The notes beneath the pieces were generated by a model. That model worked only from the letters and a program-made list of their open reading frames with translations, made no database searches and was not told the DNA's origin. Of a stretch of DNA of 32,857 nucleotides, positions 25,686-32,857 are shown piece by piece; positions within the stretch are counted from its first letter, which is position 1; each line of letters opens with the position of its first letter. Source of the DNA: an uncultured Porphyromonadaceae bacterium. Its GTDB lineage: Bacteria; Bacteroidota; Bacteroidia; Bacteroidales; Muribaculaceae. The stretch lies in NCBI GenBank assembly GCA_900550395.1, contig URSD01000028.1, forward strand, positions 1 to 32,857, read 5' to 3'. A program made the position numbers and the translations under genes.

Positions 25686-27113
25686 ATGAACGATACACTC
25701 ACCACACCCTCCTCCTCGGTTGCAGCCGAGAGCAAGGGCTTTTACAAACTGAACTGGCTGCAGCGCATCGGCTTCGGCTCGGGCGACCTTGCGCAGAATC
25801 TTATCTATCAGACCATCAGCATGTATCTGCTGTTCTACTACACCAACGTGTTCGGGCTCGACCCGGCTGTGGCGGCGGTTATGTTCCTGATAGTCCGTAT
25901 AGTGGATGTGATATGGGACCCCATCGTCGGCGCGTTCGTCGACAAGCACGACCCGTCGCTCGGCAAGTACCGTGCATATCTGATTCTCGGCGGCCTGCCT
26001 CTTACCGGCTTTGCCATTCTGTGCTTCTGGAACGGCTTCAGCGGCTCGCTGCTCTATGCATATGTCACTTACGTTGGCCTGTCGATGTGCTACACGGTGG
26101 TGAATGTGCCGTACGGCGCGCTCAACGCCTCGCTCACACGCGACACCAACGAGATTACCATCCTTACCTCCACGCGCATGTTCATGGCCAATCTCGGCGG
26201 CCTCGCCGTTGCCAGCGGCGTGCCTATGGTTGTGCGCCACTTCGACCCCTCCGAAGTGAGCGACCTTTCGAGCAACGACTCGGCATGGTTCGCCACCATG
26301 ACAATATATGGTCTGGTAGGTCTTGCGCTCCTTATCTTCTGCTTCTCGCAGTGCCGCGAACGAGTAGTGATGGCCAAGAGCGAGACCGAGAACGTGCGCG
26401 TCAGCGACCTCTGGCTTGAGTTCATGCGCAACCGTCCCCTGCGCATCCTTGCATTCTTCTTCATCACGGCTTTCGCCATGATGGCGATAGGCAACTCGGC
26501 CGGCGCCTACTACATCAACTACAACCTGCACGGCTCGGCCAGCGAGCTCGCTGTCTTCATGGGCCTTGGCTCCGTGCCCGCTTTCATATTCATGCCTCTC
26601 ATACCGGCCATCAAGCGCAAGGTGGGCAAAAAAGGCATGTTCTACATCTTCCTTGCCACGGCTATCGTGGGCATGGCTCTCCTCTACGTCATCTCAATGA
26701 TTGACGCTCTGAAAGAGCATATGTGGATGGTGTATGTGGCCCAGTTTATCAAGTCGACCGGTGTCATTGTGGCTACCGGCTACATGTGGGCTCTCGTTCC
26801 CGAGGTCATCAGCTACGGCGAGTACACCCACGGCAAGCGTATAAGCGGTATCGTGAACGCGCTGACGGGAATATTCTACAAGGCCGGCATGGCTCTCGGC
26901 GGCGTGGTTCCCGGTCTGGTTCTGGCCTTTGTCGGCTTCGACAAGGATGCGTCTTCGCAGAGCCTCTTTGCGCAGCAGGGCATACTGTGGCTTGTGGCCG
27001 TGATTCCTGCGCTGCTGCTCCTCCTTTCCATGTTCATAATCTCGCGTTATGAGCTTGATGACGACCGCATCGACGCTATCAATGCGGAAATCGAGAAACG
27101 CAACCTCCAGTAA
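25686..27113 (+). CDS. GPH-family (MFS) sugar:cation symporter for xylo-oligosaccharides
   Basis: A 475-residue inner-membrane protein with about 12 transmembrane helices. The N-terminal family signature GFGSGDLAQNLIYQTISMYL (about residues 29-48) and the RIVDVIWDPIVGAFVDKH loop (about 71-88) identify the glycoside-pentoside-hexuronide:cation symporter family (MelB/XynP type). The loop VPYGALNASLTRD follows. It is expected to bring xylo-oligosaccharides or xylosides from periplasm to cytoplasm with Na+ or H+; the cargo is inferred from the cytoplasmic GH43 enzyme and xylose catabolic genes downstream. Transport of aldouronic acids cannot be excluded. Separated by 7 nt from the esterase gene and 24 nt from GH10. 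Confidence 0.92.
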   Translation: MNDTLTTPSSSVAAESKGFYKLNWLQRIGFGSGDLAQNLIYQTISMYLLFYYTNVFGLDPAVAAVMFLIVRIVDVIWDPIVGAFVDKHDPSLGKYRAYLILGGLPLTGFAILCFWNGFSGSLLYAYVTYVGLSMCYTVVNVPYGALNASLTRDTNEITILTSTRMFMANLGGLAVASGVPMVVRHFDPSEVSDLSSNDSAWFATMTIYGLVGLALLIFCFSQCRERVVMAKSETENVRVSDLWLEFMRNRPLRILAFFFITAFAMMAIGNSAGAYYINYNLHGSASELAVFMGLGSVPAFIFMPLIPAIKRKVGKKGMFYIFLATAIVGMALLYVISMIDALKEHMWMVYVAQFIKSTGVIVATGYMWALVPEVISYGEYTHGKRISGIVNALTGIFYKAGMALGGVVPGLVLAFVGFDKDASSQSLFAQQGILWLVAVIPALLLLLSMFIISRYELDDDRIDAINAEIEKRNLQ

Positions 27114-27137
27114 TCTACCCGCTACATATATATAATA

Positions 27138-28241
27138 ATGAAACGAGTATTAAGCATTCTGCTGATTGCAGGCGCCGCTTCGGGCGCCGCCGCCGAAGAA
27201 ACCCCGCTGAAAGACGTGTTCGGCGACCGCTTCCTTATCGGTGCGGCTATCAACGACCGACAGGCCAAGGAAATCGACACCAAGGCTGCCGAGGTGGTTA
27301 AGCGCCACTTCAACAGTGTTGTGGCTGAAAACGTGATGAAAAGCGAGGAAATCCATCCCGAGAAGGGAGTCTACCACTGGGAGGATGCCGATGCGTTCGT
27401 CGACTTCGGCGAACGTAATGGCATGGCTATCATAGGTCATTGCCTGATATGGCACAGCCAGCTTCCGACATGGTTCGCAAAAGACGACGAGGGCAACGAT
27501 GTGTGTGCCGACACGCTCAAGGCCCGCATGCGCGACCATATCCACACCGTTGTAGGGCGATACAAAGGCCGTATAAAGGGCTGGGATGTCGTCAACGAGG
27601 CCATTGTCGAGAACGGCTCTTACCGCAAGAGCCCGTTCTACCGCATTCTCGGTGAAGAGTTTATCCCGCTGGCATTTCAGTATGCCCACGAGGCCGACCC
27701 CGACGCCGAGCTGTATCTCAACGACTATGGCATGAACGTGCCCGGACGCCGCGATGCCTATGTACGCCTTATCAAAAATCTTAAAGACCGCGGGCTGCGC
27801 ATCGACGCCATAGGCATGCAGGGTCACATGGGTATGGACTACCCCGACTACACGGAGTTCGAAACTTCCCTTGAGGCTTTTGCGGCCACAGGCGTGAAAG
27901 TGATGATTACGGAGTGGGACATGAGTGCGCTGCCCACAATCAGCCGGTCGTCCAACATCAGCGACCTGGTGGCTTTCCGAAAGGCTATGAACCCTTATCC
28001 CGACGGACTGCCGGAGGATGTTGCCGCGCGCTGGAACAGCCGCATGGACGCATTCTTCAGCATGTTCCTGCGCCATGCTGATGTGATAGACCGCGTCACG
28101 GTGTGGGGCGTCGACGACAGCACCAGCTGGAAGAACGGATTCCCTGTGCGCGGGCGCGTGGACTATCCCGTGCTGTTTGGCCGTGACTACTGCATGAAGC
28201 CATTTATGAAAAAACTCACCGAATACCATAGACACAAATGA
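27138..28241 (+). CDS. GH10 endo-beta-1,4-xylanase, single domain, periplasmic
   Basis: A 367-residue secreted enzyme with a type I signal (about 1-19, ending AAA) and no lipobox. It has a complete GH10 barrel: substrate-binding VAENVMKSEEI (62-72), GHCLIWHSQLP (100-110), acid/base Glu154 in WDVVNE, nucleophile Glu259 in ITEWDMS and WGVDDSTSW near the C-terminus. No binding modules are present, in contrast to the surface GH10 at the other end of the locus. It likely shortens imported oligosaccharides in the periplasm. It overlaps the following GH43 gene by ATGA, so translation of the two is probably coupled. Confidence 0.95.
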   Translation: MKRVLSILLIAGAASGAAAEETPLKDVFGDRFLIGAAINDRQAKEIDTKAAEVVKRHFNSVVAENVMKSEEIHPEKGVYHWEDADAFVDFGERNGMAIIGHCLIWHSQLPTWFAKDDEGNDVCADTLKARMRDHIHTVVGRYKGRIKGWDVVNEAIVENGSYRKSPFYRILGEEFIPLAFQYAHEADPDAELYLNDYGMNVPGRRDAYVRLIKNLKDRGLRIDAIGMQGHMGMDYPDYTEFETSLEAFAATGVKVMITEWDMSALPTISRSSNISDLVAFRKAMNPYPDGLPEDVAARWNSRMDAFFSMFLRHADVIDRVTVWGVDDSTSWKNGFPVRGRVDYPVLFGRDYCMKPFMKKLTEYHRHK

Positions 28242-29212
28242 AAAAAAGGTATCTTTTCCCGGCCGACTATATGGCCGACCCGAGTGTACACGTCTTCAAC
28301 GGACGCATATACATATATCCTTCCCACGACTGGGAATGCGAGAACGTGGAGAACGACAACGGCGACCAGTACGTGATGAAGGACATGCATGTGCTCAGCA
28401 TCGACGGCGACCCCATGACCGGCAAGGTGACCGACCACGGCAAGGCGCTCGACATAGCCGACATACCCTGGGCAGGACGTCAGCTCTGGGACTGCGACTG
28501 CGCCGAGAAGGACGGCAAATACTACGTATATTTCCCTCTCAAGGACAAAAACGACATCTTCCGCATCGGCGTGGCTATAGCCGACCGCCCCGAGGGTCCC
28601 TTCGTTCCGCAGCCCGATCCCATACGCGGCAGCTACTCTATGGACATCTGCGTGCTCCCCGAGGACGGCGAGTATTACCTCTATTTCGGTGGACTTTGGG
28701 GCGGACAGCTTCAGCGCTACCGCGACAACAAGGCTCTGGAGAGCGCCGAGTTGCCCGAGGGTGCCGAGCCTTCGCTGCCCAGCCGCTGCGTGCGTCTGGC
28801 CCATGACATGCTTCAGTTTGCCGAGGAACCGCGGCCCGTGCAGGTGGTCGACGAGGAGGGAAAGCCCCTGCGTGCCGACGACCCGCACCGCTTCTTCGAG
28901 GCTTCCTGGGTGCATAAGTACAACGGCAAATACTATTTCTCATATTCAACCGGCGACAGCCATCTGCTGTGCTACGCCATCGGCGACAATCCCTACGGAC
29001 CGTTCACCTATCAGGGCGTCATTCTCACCCCCGTTGTGGGCTGGACAACCCACCACAGCATAATAGAATACGGCGGTAAGTGGTATCTCTTCCATCACGA
29101 CAGCGTGCCCAGTGGCGGCAAGTCGTGGCTCCGCAGCCTCAAGGTGTGCGAGATCACCTACGATGCCGAGGGCCGTATCCACACTGTCAACGGCATGGAC
29201 GACGCTGAATGA
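28238..29212 (+). CDS. GH43 beta-xylosidase, cytoplasmic (subfamily 1 type)
   Basis: A 324-residue single-domain five-blade propeller without a signal peptide, so it should act in the cytoplasm. Catalytic acids are Asp14 in YMADPS (base), Asp136 in YSMDICV and Glu221 in FFEASW (acid). The DPHRFFEASW block and short length fit GH43 subfamily 1 beta-xylosidases of Bacteroidetes, which release xylose (and sometimes arabinose) from short oligosaccharides. The gene overlaps GH10 upstream and GH67 downstream by 4 nt each (ATGA at both ends). Xylose produced here would feed XylA and XylB encoded downstream. Confidence 0.93.
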   Translation: MKKRYLFPADYMADPSVHVFNGRIYIYPSHDWECENVENDNGDQYVMKDMHVLSIDGDPMTGKVTDHGKALDIADIPWAGRQLWDCDCAEKDGKYYVYFPLKDKNDIFRIGVAIADRPEGPFVPQPDPIRGSYSMDICVLPEDGEYYLYFGGLWGGQLQRYRDNKALESAELPEGAEPSLPSRCVRLAHDMLQFAEEPRPVQVVDEEGKPLRADDPHRFFEASWVHKYNGKYYFSYSTGDSHLLCYAIGDNPYGPFTYQGVILTPVVGWTTHHSIIEYGGKWYLFHHDSVPSGGKSWLRSLKVCEITYDAEGRIHTVNGMDDAE

Positions 29213-31176
29213 ATCGCTTTCTGTATATAGCTGTCGCCCTTGTGTGCGCCGCTTGCGGCTCGCACAGGGGCGAGCCTGTCCCCGAAAATCCTGCCGCGAT
29301 GGCGGCCAAAGTGCTCTCTGAGAGCTATAACGGCGCTTTCGAGCTGGAGACGGCCGCGGACAGCACCATCACTGCCGAAGAAGGTTTCCGCATCCGCGTC
29401 GTGCCGGAACGCGGCGCCGTAGTCACGGCGCCCGACGGCCGCGGACTGCTCTATGGCGCCTATGCGCTGCTGCGCATGCACGACGCCGGCGCCGACACGG
29501 TTGGTGCCGACATCGTGGAGAATCCGGCCTATGCCCTGCGTATGCTCAACCATTGGGACAACCTGGACGGCACCGTGGAGCGCGGCTATGCCGGCCGCAG
29601 CATATGGCACTGGGACGCTCTGCCCGACACTGTGTCGCCGCAGATAGCCGAGTACGGCCGCCGCTGCGCCGCAGTCGGTATCAATGCCGCCGTGCTCAAC
29701 AATGTCAACGCCTCGCCGCAGATTCTCTCCGGCGAGTATCTGCGCAAAGTCAAGGCCGTGGCCGACGCCCTGCGCCCTTACGGCATCAGCGTGTGGCTAT
29801 CCGTCAACTTCGCCTCGCCCATGGTGCTGGACTCGCTTCAGACTGCCGACCCGCTTAGCCCTGCCGTGGCCGGATGGTGGCAGCGCAAGGCCGACGAGGT
29901 GTATGCGCTGATTCCGGACTTCGGCGGCTTCCTGGTGAAGGCCAACAGCGAGGGACAGCCGGGTCCGTGCGACTACGGACGCACCCATGCCCAGGGTGCC
30001 AATATGCTCGCCGAGGCTCTTGCCCCGCATGGCGGCAAGGTGATATGGCGCGCGTTCGTCTACTCTCCGGCCGATGCCGACCGTGCCAAGCAGGCCTATA
30101 TCGAGTTTCAGCCTCTCGACGGCCAGTTCGCGCCCAATGTCATAGTGCAGGTGAAGAACGGCCCGGTAGATTTTCAGCCGCGAGAGCCTTACAGTCCGCT
30201 GTTCGGCGCTATGCCCTCCACACCGCAGGCTGTCGAGTTCCAGGTCACGCAGGAGTATCTCGGGCATTCCAACCATGTGGCGTATCTCGCGCCAATGTGG
30301 AGCGAGTTCTTCAGTTATGTCGACCCTGCGTCGCTGGATGCCGTGGCCGGAGTCGCCAATGTGGGCGACAGCCCTTGTCTTACCGGCTCGCCCGTGGCCG
30401 ACCTCAACTGGTACGCCCTTGGACGCCTGGCGTGGAATCCGCGCCTGACGCCCGCAGCCATCGCCGACGAGTGGATGGCGCGCAATATGTGGCGCGACGA
30501 CGTGGAGGTGCCGGACAATGTGCGCGCGTCTGTGCGCGACATGCTGTTGCGCTCGCGTGAGGCCGTAGTGGACTATATGATGCCCCTCGGGCTGCATCAT
30601 CTCTTTGCTTTCGGCCACCATTACGGCCCCGAGCCGTGGTGCGACCCGGAGGGCGCGCGTCCCGACTGGCTGCCGAAATACTATCACCGTGCCGACCGCG
30701 TCGGCCTCGGCTTCGACCGTTCGTCGCGCGGCAGCAACGCTGTGGCCCAGTATCCCGACAGTCTGTGCCGCGTGCTGGACGATATCTCCACATGCCCCGA
30801 GCAGTTCCTGCTTTGGTTCCACCATGTGCCGTGGACGCACCGCATGCACTCCGGCCGCACGCTTTGGCAGGAACTCTGCGCGGCTTATGTCCGCGGAGTC
30901 GACAGCGTGGATTCGTTCGCCCGCACTTGGGAAGCCGCGCGGCCGTACGTGCGCCCCGGGATGTACGACGCTGTCAGCGCCAATCTCCGCACTCAGGCTC
31001 GCGATGCCCGCTGGTGGCGCGACGCATGTCTGCAATATTTCGCGCAGTTCTCCGGCATGCCGCTGCCGCCCGGAGTGCCCGAGCCGTGCCATTCCCTCGA
31101 CTCGCTCATGCGCGTGAAGCTGCCTATCACAAATTTTGAATGTCCCTCCGACTCGCTCCTCAATAAATTGCGCTGA
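29209..31176 (+). CDS. aguA: GH67 alpha-glucuronidase, lipoprotein
   Basis: A 655-residue enzyme that removes 4-O-methyl-glucuronic acid from the terminal non-reducing xylose of short xylo-oligosaccharides. The signal ends VCAAC (lipid Cys16); Gly-Ser follows, without an acidic patch, so the protein is probably anchored facing the periplasm. The N-terminal domain covers about 25-125 and the barrel follows. Glu248 in KANSEGQPGP is the probable acid. Asp321 in NGPVDFQPREP and Glu349 in QEYLGHS are 28 residues apart, as are the paired catalytic Asp365 and Glu393 of the Cellvibrio GlcA67A enzyme. Length is slightly below the usual 690-730 residues. It overlaps the GH43 gene by 4 nt and is followed 48 nt later by xylulokinase. 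Confidence 0.95.
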   Translation: MNRFLYIAVALVCAACGSHRGEPVPENPAAMAAKVLSESYNGAFELETAADSTITAEEGFRIRVVPERGAVVTAPDGRGLLYGAYALLRMHDAGADTVGADIVENPAYALRMLNHWDNLDGTVERGYAGRSIWHWDALPDTVSPQIAEYGRRCAAVGINAAVLNNVNASPQILSGEYLRKVKAVADALRPYGISVWLSVNFASPMVLDSLQTADPLSPAVAGWWQRKADEVYALIPDFGGFLVKANSEGQPGPCDYGRTHAQGANMLAEALAPHGGKVIWRAFVYSPADADRAKQAYIEFQPLDGQFAPNVIVQVKNGPVDFQPREPYSPLFGAMPSTPQAVEFQVTQEYLGHSNHVAYLAPMWSEFFSYVDPASLDAVAGVANVGDSPCLTGSPVADLNWYALGRLAWNPRLTPAAIADEWMARNMWRDDVEVPDNVRASVRDMLLRSREAVVDYMMPLGLHHLFAFGHHYGPEPWCDPEGARPDWLPKYYHRADRVGLGFDRSSRGSNAVAQYPDSLCRVLDDISTCPEQFLLWFHHVPWTHRMHSGRTLWQELCAAYVRGVDSVDSFARTWEAARPYVRPGMYDAVSANLRTQARDARWWRDACLQYFAQFSGMPLPPGVPEPCHSLDSLMRVKLPITNFECPSDSLLNKLR

Positions 31177-31224
31177 GGCGCGTCTATAATAATAGAAAGA
31201 CACAACTTCATCAAACTTATATCT

Positions 31225-32697
31225 ATGTACCTATTAGGTTATGACATCGGCACCTCATCGGTGAAAGCGTCGCTCGTCGACGCATCTACCGGCCGTGCCG
31301 TCGCCTCCGACTTCTATCCCAAGCAGGAGGCTCCCATCAAAGCTCTTCATTCAGGCTGGGCCGAGCAGGACCCCGACAGCTGGTGGCTGTATCTCAAGGA
31401 GGCCACAGCCGCCGTGCTTGCCAAGGCCGGAGTGTCGCCCGCCGACATCGCCGCCATAGGATTCTCCTATCAGATGCACGGCCTCGTCTGCATCGACGAC
31501 AAACGCAAGCCCCTGCGCGACGCCATCATTTGGTGCGACAGCCGTGCCGTGCCCTATGGCCGCAAGGCTTTCGAGAATCTCGGCGCCGACAAGTGCCTCG
31601 GCCATCTGCTCAACTCGCCGGGCAACTTCACAGCCGCCAAGCTGGCGTGGGTGAAGGAAAACGAGCCCGAGGTCTTCGACCGCATTTACAAAATCATGCT
31701 GCCGGCCGACTATATCGCCATGCGCATGACGGGCGAGATCGTAAGCAACCCCGAGGGTCTCAGCGAGATGATGCTCTGGGACTTCAAGAACGACGCTCCC
31801 GCCTGGTTCCTCATGGAGTATTTCGGCTTCCCCGCCGACATCCTGCCTGAAATCCGCACCACCTTCTGCGAGCAGGGCCGTCTGACGCCCGAAGCCGCAG
31901 CCGAGCTTGGCCTCGTTGCCGGTATCCCTGTCACCTACCGCGCCGGCGACCAGCCTAACAACGCTCTGTCGCTTAACGTGTTCGAGCCGGGTGAAATCGC
32001 CTCTACGGCCGGAACATCGGGCGTGGTATACGGTGTCAACGGCAACATCGACTACGACCCTCTCAGCCGCGTCAATAATTTCGCCCACGTGAACCACACA
32101 GCAGCCGCACCCCGCATCGGTGTGCTCACGTGCATCAACGGCACCGGCATCCTCAACTCCTGGGTGAAGCGCAACATCGCGCCGGCCGGCATCAGCTACG
32201 ACGACATGAACCGTCTTGCCGCCGAGATTCCCGCCGGCTCCGAGGGCGTCAGCATCATGCCCTTCGGCAATGGTGCCGAGCGTCTGCTTGAGAACCGCGA
32301 GGCCGGCTGCTCATTCCATGGCATCAACTTCAATGTCCATGACCGCCGCCACATCATCCGCGCCGCGCAGGAGGGTATCGTGTTCTCGTTCATGTACGGC
32401 ATCGAGATTATGCAGAAGCTCGGCCTTAAAGTGGACCGCATCCACGCCGGCAATGCCAACATGTTCCTGAGCCCGGTATTCCGCCAGACTCTGGCCGACG
32501 TCAGCGGCGCCACCATCGAGCTTTACGACACCGACGGCAGCGTGGGTGCAGCCATCGGCGCAGGCCTCGGTGCAGGCATCTACAAGAACCGTGAGGAGGC
32601 TTTCGCATCGCTCGAACGCCTCGCCACCATCGCTCCCGACCCCGCCACGCGTCCTGCCGTACTTGAGGCTTACGCCCTGTGGAAGAGCCGTCTTTAA
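31225..32697 (+). CDS. xylB: Xylulokinase (FGGY family)
   Basis: A 490-residue cytoplasmic kinase that phosphorylates D-xylulose to xylulose 5-phosphate for the pentose phosphate pathway. The N-terminal ATPase-fold block LLGYDIGTSSVKASLVD (3-19), the SYQMHGLV segment (81-88), WCDSRA (103-108), the catalytic Asp242 in AGDQPNNAL and the GTSGVVYGV phosphate-binding segment (about 263-271) are all present, and the length is normal for the family. The gap from GH67 is 48 nt and contains no TAnnTTTG element, so it is likely read from the GH115 operon promoter. It precedes xylA by 47 nt, the reverse of the common enterobacterial order xylA-xylB. Confidence 0.95.
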   Translation: MYLLGYDIGTSSVKASLVDASTGRAVASDFYPKQEAPIKALHSGWAEQDPDSWWLYLKEATAAVLAKAGVSPADIAAIGFSYQMHGLVCIDDKRKPLRDAIIWCDSRAVPYGRKAFENLGADKCLGHLLNSPGNFTAAKLAWVKENEPEVFDRIYKIMLPADYIAMRMTGEIVSNPEGLSEMMLWDFKNDAPAWFLMEYFGFPADILPEIRTTFCEQGRLTPEAAAELGLVAGIPVTYRAGDQPNNALSLNVFEPGEIASTAGTSGVVYGVNGNIDYDPLSRVNNFAHVNHTAAAPRIGVLTCINGTGILNSWVKRNIAPAGISYDDMNRLAAEIPAGSEGVSIMPFGNGAERLLENREAGCSFHGINFNVHDRRHIIRAAQEGIVFSFMYGIEIMQKLGLKVDRIHAGNANMFLSPVFRQTLADVSGATIELYDTDGSVGAAIGAGLGAGIYKNREEAFASLERLATIAPDPATRPAVLEAYALWKSRL

Positions 32698-32744
32698 CAA
32701 ATGAACAAACCAACCTAATCACAATAACTTAATCCTATACAACT

Positions 32745-32857
32745 ATGGCAAAAGAATATTTTCCCGGCATAGGCAAGATAGCCTACGAGGGTCCCGAGAG
32801 CCACAACCCGCTGGCCTACCGCTACTACGACGCAAACCGCGTTGTCCTCGGCAAGAA
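32745..32857 (+). CDS. xylA: Xylose isomerase, N-terminal fragment cut by the window edge
   Basis: Only the first 37 codons and two bases are in the window. They encode MAKEYFPGIGKI, a GPES segment, HNPLAYRYYD and NRVVLGK, a close match to the conserved start of class II xylose isomerases (typical 'yFp.i.kI.yEGp.S.npLafkyYn'). The enzyme converts D-xylose to D-xylulose, the substrate of the upstream kinase. The start is the first ATG in frame and follows a 47-nt A-rich gap with no visible promoter. The full protein should be about 438 residues. Confidence 0.92.
   Translation, partial: MAKEYFPGIGKIAYEGPESHNPLAYRYYDANRVVLGK

Noticed and set aside
1..32857. Search for CRISPR arrays, tRNA or rRNA genes, insertion sequences and phage attachment sites
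   Set aside because: No spaced direct repeats of CRISPR type, no tRNA cloverleaf, no transposase and no integrase were recognised. The window is filled by two gene arms with short gaps.

Overview
The window is a xylan utilisation locus from a Bacteroidales bacterium. This rests on two tandem SusC/SusD pairs, a hybrid two-component system regulator, lipoproteins with acidic residues after the lipid cysteine, start codons without Shine-Dalgarno sequences, and TAnnTTTG-type promoter elements. GC content is high for the order (hand counts of sample lines give about 56-65%), which would suit a Muribaculaceae- or Alistipes-like lineage better than Bacteroides. That taxonomic placement is only inference.

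Layout. The window has two divergent arms around one regulator gene. The left arm is on the minus strand. It runs from a regulated promoter at about 15368 through a GH43 lipoprotein (13596-15326), SusC/SusD pair 1 (10322-13453, 8344-10317), SusC/SusD pair 2 (5392-8259, 3598-5376), a surface-glycan-binding-type lipoprotein (2506-3546) and a GH10 xylanase with two carbohydrate-binding modules inserted in its catalytic domain (285-2438). It ends in a strong intrinsic terminator at 231-264. The order SusC-SusD-SusC-SusD-unknown-GH10 is the conserved 'xus' core described for Prevotella and Bacteroides xylan degraders (xusA-xusE plus xyn10). The regulator, a 1323-residue sensor kinase/response regulator hybrid, lies at 15510-19481 (minus). 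The right arm is on the plus strand. It holds GH115 alpha-glucuronidase, a GH35/DUF5597-type enzyme, an SGNH/CE20-like acetylesterase, a GPH-family sugar symporter, a secreted GH10 xylanase, a cytoplasmic GH43 beta-xylosidase, GH67 alpha-glucuronidase, xylulokinase and the first 37 codons of xylose isomerase, cut by the window edge.

How the genes work together (inference from family knowledge). The left arm captures and cuts xylan at the cell surface and imports large oligosaccharides through the outer membrane. The right arm removes glucuronic acid, acetyl and possibly other decorations in the periplasm and shortens the chains. It then moves xylo-oligosaccharides across the inner membrane, hydrolyses them to xylose in the cytoplasm and passes xylose to the pentose phosphate pathway via XylA and XylB.

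The most notable observation is regulatory. The promoters that open the two arms (upstream of GH43 and of GH115) both have a TAnnTTTG -7 element without a -33 TTG. Both carry GTTAC-core boxes repeated at exactly 21 bp, with the nearest box exactly 31 nt from the -7 element in both cases. The GH43 promoter has four perfect cores plus a degenerate one over about 95 bp. This looks like a helically phased operator array for the regulator encoded between them. The regulator's own promoter instead has a full -33/-7 consensus and has GTTAC cores inside the promoter.
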